NCBI RefSeq assembly: GCF_900637205.1
Contig: NZ_LR134355.1
Coordinates: forward strand, 5,146,001-5,210,000
Length of the DNA stretch: 64,000 bases
DNA from: Mycolicibacterium chitae
Lineage (GTDB): Bacteria > Actinomycetota > Actinomycetes > Mycobacteriales > Mycobacteriaceae
Direction of reading: 5' to 3'
Part shown: positions 61,367 to 64,000 of the stretch, one piece after another
Numbering within the stretch: the first letter of the stretch is position 1
Layout of the letters: each line of letters begins with the position of its first letter
Notes under the pieces: model-generated
Databases searched by the model: none
What the model was told of the DNA's origin: nothing
The model's input: only the letters and a program-made list of their open reading frames with translations
Program-made: the position numbers and the translations under genes

Positions 61367-62818
61367 ATGAGTGCCGCACCGGCGAAGCCCGTCGTCCTGG
61401 GGAGCTGGTTTGCGCGCGACCTGGCCGACATGGCCGTCACGTGGCAGGCCGAGCCCGCGCCCGATCCGAAACTGCTGATCCTCAACGAGCCGTTGGCCGC
61501 CGACCTCGGCCTGGACCCCGACTGGTTGCGGGGTCCCGACGGCGTCGGCCTGCTGACCGGGACGGTGGTGCGCGACGGCGCCGCCCCCGTCGCGCAGGCC
61601 TACTCCGGGCACCAGTTCGGCGGCTTCGTGCCGCGGCTCGGCGACGGGCGAGCCCTGCTGCTCGGCGAGCTCACCGACACTGAGGGCCGGCTGCGTGACC
61701 TGCACCTGAAGGGGTCCGGGCGCACCCCGTTCGCCCGCGGCGGCGACGGTCTGGCTGCCGTCGGGCCGATGCTGCGCGAATACCTCATCAGCGAGGCGAT
61801 GCACGCCCTCGGCATTCCGACCACCCGCTCGCTGGCGGTGGTGGCCACCGGGCGGCCGGTGCACCGGGACACCGCGCTGCCAGGTGCCGTGCTGGCCCGG
61901 GTGGCCAGCAGCCACCTGCGGGTCGGCAGCTTCCAGTTCGCCGCGGCCACCGGGGACGCCGCCCTGCTGCGCCGGCTGGCCGATCATGCGATCGCCCGGC
62001 ACGCGCCCGCGGCGGCGCAGGCCGACAACCCGTACGTGGCGCTGTTCGAGGCGACGGTCGCCGTCCAGGCCGACCTGATCGCGCGGTGGATGCTCGTCGG
62101 GTTCATCCACGGCGTGATGAACACCGACAACATGACGATCTCCGGGGAGACCATCGACTACGGGCCCTGCGCCTTCATGGACGGCTACCACCCCGGCACC
62201 GTCTTCAGCTCGATCGACTCCGGGGGCCGCTACGCCTACGGCAATCAGCCCGGGATCGCGATGTGGAACCTGGCGCGGTTCGCCGAGACGCTGCTGCCGC
62301 TGTTCGACGAGGACACCGACCGGGCGATCGCCGTCGCGACGCAGGCCCTCGACGGGTTCCGGGCTCAGTACGAGGCGGCGTGGCTGACCGGCATGGGCGC
62401 CAAGCTGGGCCTCGCCGGTTCTTCGGACGCCGCACTGGTCGAGGATCTGCTGACGCAGCTGGCCCAGAGCCAGGTCGACTTCACCTCGTTCTTCCGCCAG
62501 CTGGCCCGCGCGGTGAGCGGCGACCGTGAACCGTCACGCGGGTTGTTCCTGGACCTCGCGGCGTTCGACGCGTGGCTGCAGCGCTGGCTGGCGCTCAATC
62601 CCGATGCGGCACTGATGGATCGGACCAACCCGGTCTACATCCCCCGCAACCACCTGGTGGAGCAGGCGCTGACCGCGGCCACGGGCGGCGACCTCGGGCC
62701 GGTCGAGCAACTGCTGTCGGCCGTCACCGATCCCTACGTCGAGCGCCCCGGCCTGGAGCGCTACGCCGAACCGGCCCCGGACTCCTTCGGCCCGTATCAG
62801 ACGTTCTGCGGCACGTGA
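61367..62818 (+). CDS. selO: SelO/YdiU-family protein AMPylator
   Basis: A 483-residue SelO pseudokinase, which transfers AMP to protein hydroxyls. It has AYSGHQFGGFVPRLGDGRA, DLHLKGSGRTPFARGGDG, ATTRSLAVV-type helices, HGVMNTDNMTISGETIDYGPCAFMD (metal-binding N and D), and a C-terminal NPVYIPRNHLVE. The length matches the bacterial family. It starts 23 bp after the acyl-CoA synthetase. Bacterial SelO acts in redox stress. Confidence 0.94.
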   Translation: MSAAPAKPVVLGSWFARDLADMAVTWQAEPAPDPKLLILNEPLAADLGLDPDWLRGPDGVGLLTGTVVRDGAAPVAQAYSGHQFGGFVPRLGDGRALLLGELTDTEGRLRDLHLKGSGRTPFARGGDGLAAVGPMLREYLISEAMHALGIPTTRSLAVVATGRPVHRDTALPGAVLARVASSHLRVGSFQFAAATGDAALLRRLADHAIARHAPAAAQADNPYVALFEATVAVQADLIARWMLVGFIHGVMNTDNMTISGETIDYGPCAFMDGYHPGTVFSSIDSGGRYAYGNQPGIAMWNLARFAETLLPLFDEDTDRAIAVATQALDGFRAQYEAAWLTGMGAKLGLAGSSDAALVEDLLTQLAQSQVDFTSFFRQLARAVSGDREPSRGLFLDLAAFDAWLQRWLALNPDAALMDRTNPVYIPRNHLVEQALTAATGGDLGPVEQLLSAVTDPYVERPGLERYAEPAPDSFGPYQTFCGT

Positions 62819-62866
62819 TTCGGGTGCGCCCGGTTGCGGTGAGCGCAACCGGGCGCACCCAAATCA
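62816..62866. terminator. Bidirectional terminator spanning both stop codons
   Basis: A perfect 17-bp stem GGGTGCGCCCGGTTGCG / CGCAACCGGGCGCACCC with a 5-nt loop (62822-62860), extended by TGATT...AATCA. The selO stop TGA (62816-62818) and the VOC gene stop (TCA, 62864-62866) sit at the mirror-image ends of the hairpin. It is a strong terminator for both convergent genes. Confidence 0.88.
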
Positions 62867-63412
62867 CCCGAGGACGCGCAGCGGGTCGACGCCGTCCCAG
62901 TCCGCGCACGTGGCCGCGATCTTGGTCAGGTGCGCCAGGAAAGTGGGCGTCTCCTCCACCACCTCGGTGAAGAATCCAAAATCCGCGACCGTGTCGACGA
63001 ACGCGATGCGCTGCCGGCCCGCGGTGAGCTCGCAGGCCAGTTCGTAACCCTGGCTCGTCAACTGGGCGACCTTGCCGTCGTAGTCGGAGGTCACCGTCGC
63101 GATCTGGTGGAAGCCGCTGGGCCCGGCGGCTTTCGCCATGTCGGCGTACACGCTGGGGCCGGGGCTGTGGTCCTCGATGAGTTCGATTTGTACCGGCCCG
63201 GCCTGGGCGACGCCGACCTGGAGGTCGACGACGGCCTCGGCGCCCCGGTACCGGCAGGTGCTCCGGGTCCGCGGCAGGATGTGGAAGGGGCCGACCCCGA
63301 ACACCGCCGCCCAACGCCGCGCCGCCGCCGGCAGGTCGTCGACGACGAATCCCAGTTGGACGAAGCGGTAATCCCCGTCGGGCCAAGGCTGTTCGAACAG
63401 CGGGAGGGTCAT
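62864..63412 (-). CDS. VOC-fold (glyoxalase/dioxygenase superfamily) protein
   Basis: A 182-residue protein with the VOC layout: YRFVQLGFVVDDLPAAARRWAAVFGVGPF, QIELIEDHSPGPSVYAD, GFHQIATVTSDYDGKVAQLTSQGYELAC and DFGFFTEVVEE. There are potential metal ligands (His in GFHQIA, Glu in FFTEV), but the first expected His is replaced by Gln (FVQLGF). The ATG overlaps the thioesterase stop (ATGA), so it is cotranscribed with it. The substrate is unknown. Confidence 0.85.
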   Translation of the reverse strand: MTLPLFEQPWPDGDYRFVQLGFVVDDLPAAARRWAAVFGVGPFHILPRTRSTCRYRGAEAVVDLQVGVAQAGPVQIELIEDHSPGPSVYADMAKAAGPSGFHQIATVTSDYDGKVAQLTSQGYELACELTAGRQRIAFVDTVADFGFFTEVVEETPTFLAHLTKIAATCADWDGVDPLRVLG

Positions 63413-64000
63413 CGCTGCGGCCTGGGCCGGACCAGAACCTCCTGGGCGGTGCTGGCCACCAGCGCTCCCTCGGCGTCGACGATGGTGCCCCGGACCAGCG
63501 CGCGCTGCCCGCGCATCGACACCGGCTCCTGGATGTAGAGATGCCACTGGTCGAAGCGCGCCGGCCGGTGCAGCCAGATGGCGTGATCCAGGCTCACCCC
63601 GGCGGTGGTCGCATAGTTGACGGGCTCCGGATGATCCCGAAACGCCATGTCCAGCAACAGGTAATCGCTGGCGTAGGCGACCATCGCGTGGTGCATCCCC
63701 GGATCGTCGCCGATACCGCGCGGCAGGCGCATCCAGTGTGCGCGCGGGCCGGGGGCCTGCGCGCCACCGAAGAACGTCGGCGCCTCGGGAATGCGCATCT
63801 CCAGCGGCGGCGGCACGTCGATCCAGGTCTGTCCCATCGTCTGCATCTCCACCGGCGCGGCGGCCGCCCAATGCTGCAGCAGCGGCAGGTCCAGCGGTGC
63901 CGGGGCCTGCGGCGGCTCCGGCACCGGTTCCGGGGTGGCCGGGTTGTCGTGGAAGGAGGCCACCGCGGTGAACACGGCGCCGCGGCCCTGTAGGATCTCG
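63409..64000 (-). CDS. tesB: Acyl-CoA thioesterase, TesB-like (5' part beyond window)
   Basis: The C-terminal 196 or so residues of a double-hotdog thioesterase II. The visible part begins with EILQGRGAVFTAVASFH (the conserved post-first-hotdog segment). It then has YASDYLLLDMAF, GVSLDHAIWLHRPARFDQWHLYIQEP carrying the catalytic-type D, and a last strand. The gene enters from the right edge of the window. It hydrolyses acyl-CoA and is coupled to the VOC gene. Confidence 0.9.
   Translation of the reverse strand, partial: EILQGRGAVFTAVASFHDNPATPEPVPEPPQAPAPLDLPLLQHWAAAAPVEMQTMGQTWIDVPPPLEMRIPEAPTFFGGAQAPGPRAHWMRLPRGIGDDPGMHHAMVAYASDYLLLDMAFRDHPEPVNYATTAGVSLDHAIWLHRPARFDQWHLYIQEPVSMRGQRALVRGTIVDAEGALVASTAQEVLVRPRPQR

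Overview
The window is high-GC actinobacterial DNA and reads as a chromosomal segment of a GPL-producing, probably rapid-growing, Mycobacterium/Mycolicibacterium. The marks of this are an mbtH plus NRPS pair, an MmpS-MmpL-MmpL transport operon, RmlA, a Gap-like membrane protein, a mycofactocin-type SDR, and DUF3618, DUF4235 and CsbD stress genes. The species cannot be told from the sequence alone.

Left third (1-27.7 kb): a glycopeptidolipid (GPL) locus. On the minus strand are the 5' part of a large NRPS (first module C-A-PCP-E, then a second C domain; Mps1-like) and its MbtH partner. Upstream lie tailoring genes: two tandem TylF-type O-methyltransferases, a zinc-ribbon methyltransferase, a GT1 glycosyltransferase, a third TylF-type enzyme, another SAM methyltransferase, a membrane O-acyltransferase, an NAD-dependent sugar epimerase/dehydratase, an SDR and a sulfotransferase. 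A Gap-like protein, RmlA (dTDP-rhamnose supply), a small hemophore-like secreted protein and mmpL4b/mmpL4a/mmpS4 (export) follow. Together they could make a lipopeptide, glycosylate it, methylate, acetylate and possibly sulfate it, then export it.

Middle (27.7-45.3 kb): catabolic and housekeeping genes. A P450-ferredoxin-SDR operon faces a TetR gene with palindromic operator-like sites on both sides. Then come a mycofactocin-type SDR, an F420-type luciferase-like oxidoreductase, and a GntR regulator divergent from an operon of DszA-like monooxygenase, family III CoA-transferase and CitE-like lyase. metE follows with an upstream cobalamin riboswitch, then an unknown protein, an alpha/beta hydrolase, an orphan VapB-like antitoxin with what looks like a vapC stub, a glutamate-synthase-like flavoprotein, an MmpS-like lipoprotein and an Old Yellow Enzyme homologue.

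45.3-50.4 kb: small envelope/stress genes (DUF1801, Ala-rich coiled coil, CsbD, a frameshifted APC permease, STAS, holin-X-like, DUF3618, DUF4235).

50.5-58.3 kb: the most unusual region. It is a co-directional oxygenase cluster with two paralogous Rieske oxygenase alpha subunits, each translationally overlapped with a small paralogous protein of about 110 aa. It also holds an amidohydrolase lacking the canonical HxH, a MarR regulator with a palindromic operator, a FAD/2Fe-2S reductase, an SDR and a TauD-like dioxygenase. The second Rieske protein keeps the mononuclear iron site but has lost both histidine ligands of the Rieske cluster (CxR...CxxC instead of CxH...CxxH).

58.3-64 kb: a second copy of a roughly 135-145 bp repeat beside another orphan VapB-like antitoxin, a GAF-LuxR regulator divergent from an acyl-CoA synthetase, selO, a VOC-fold protein and a partial TesB-type thioesterase. 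I saw no tRNA, rRNA, CRISPR array, insertion sequence or prophage.
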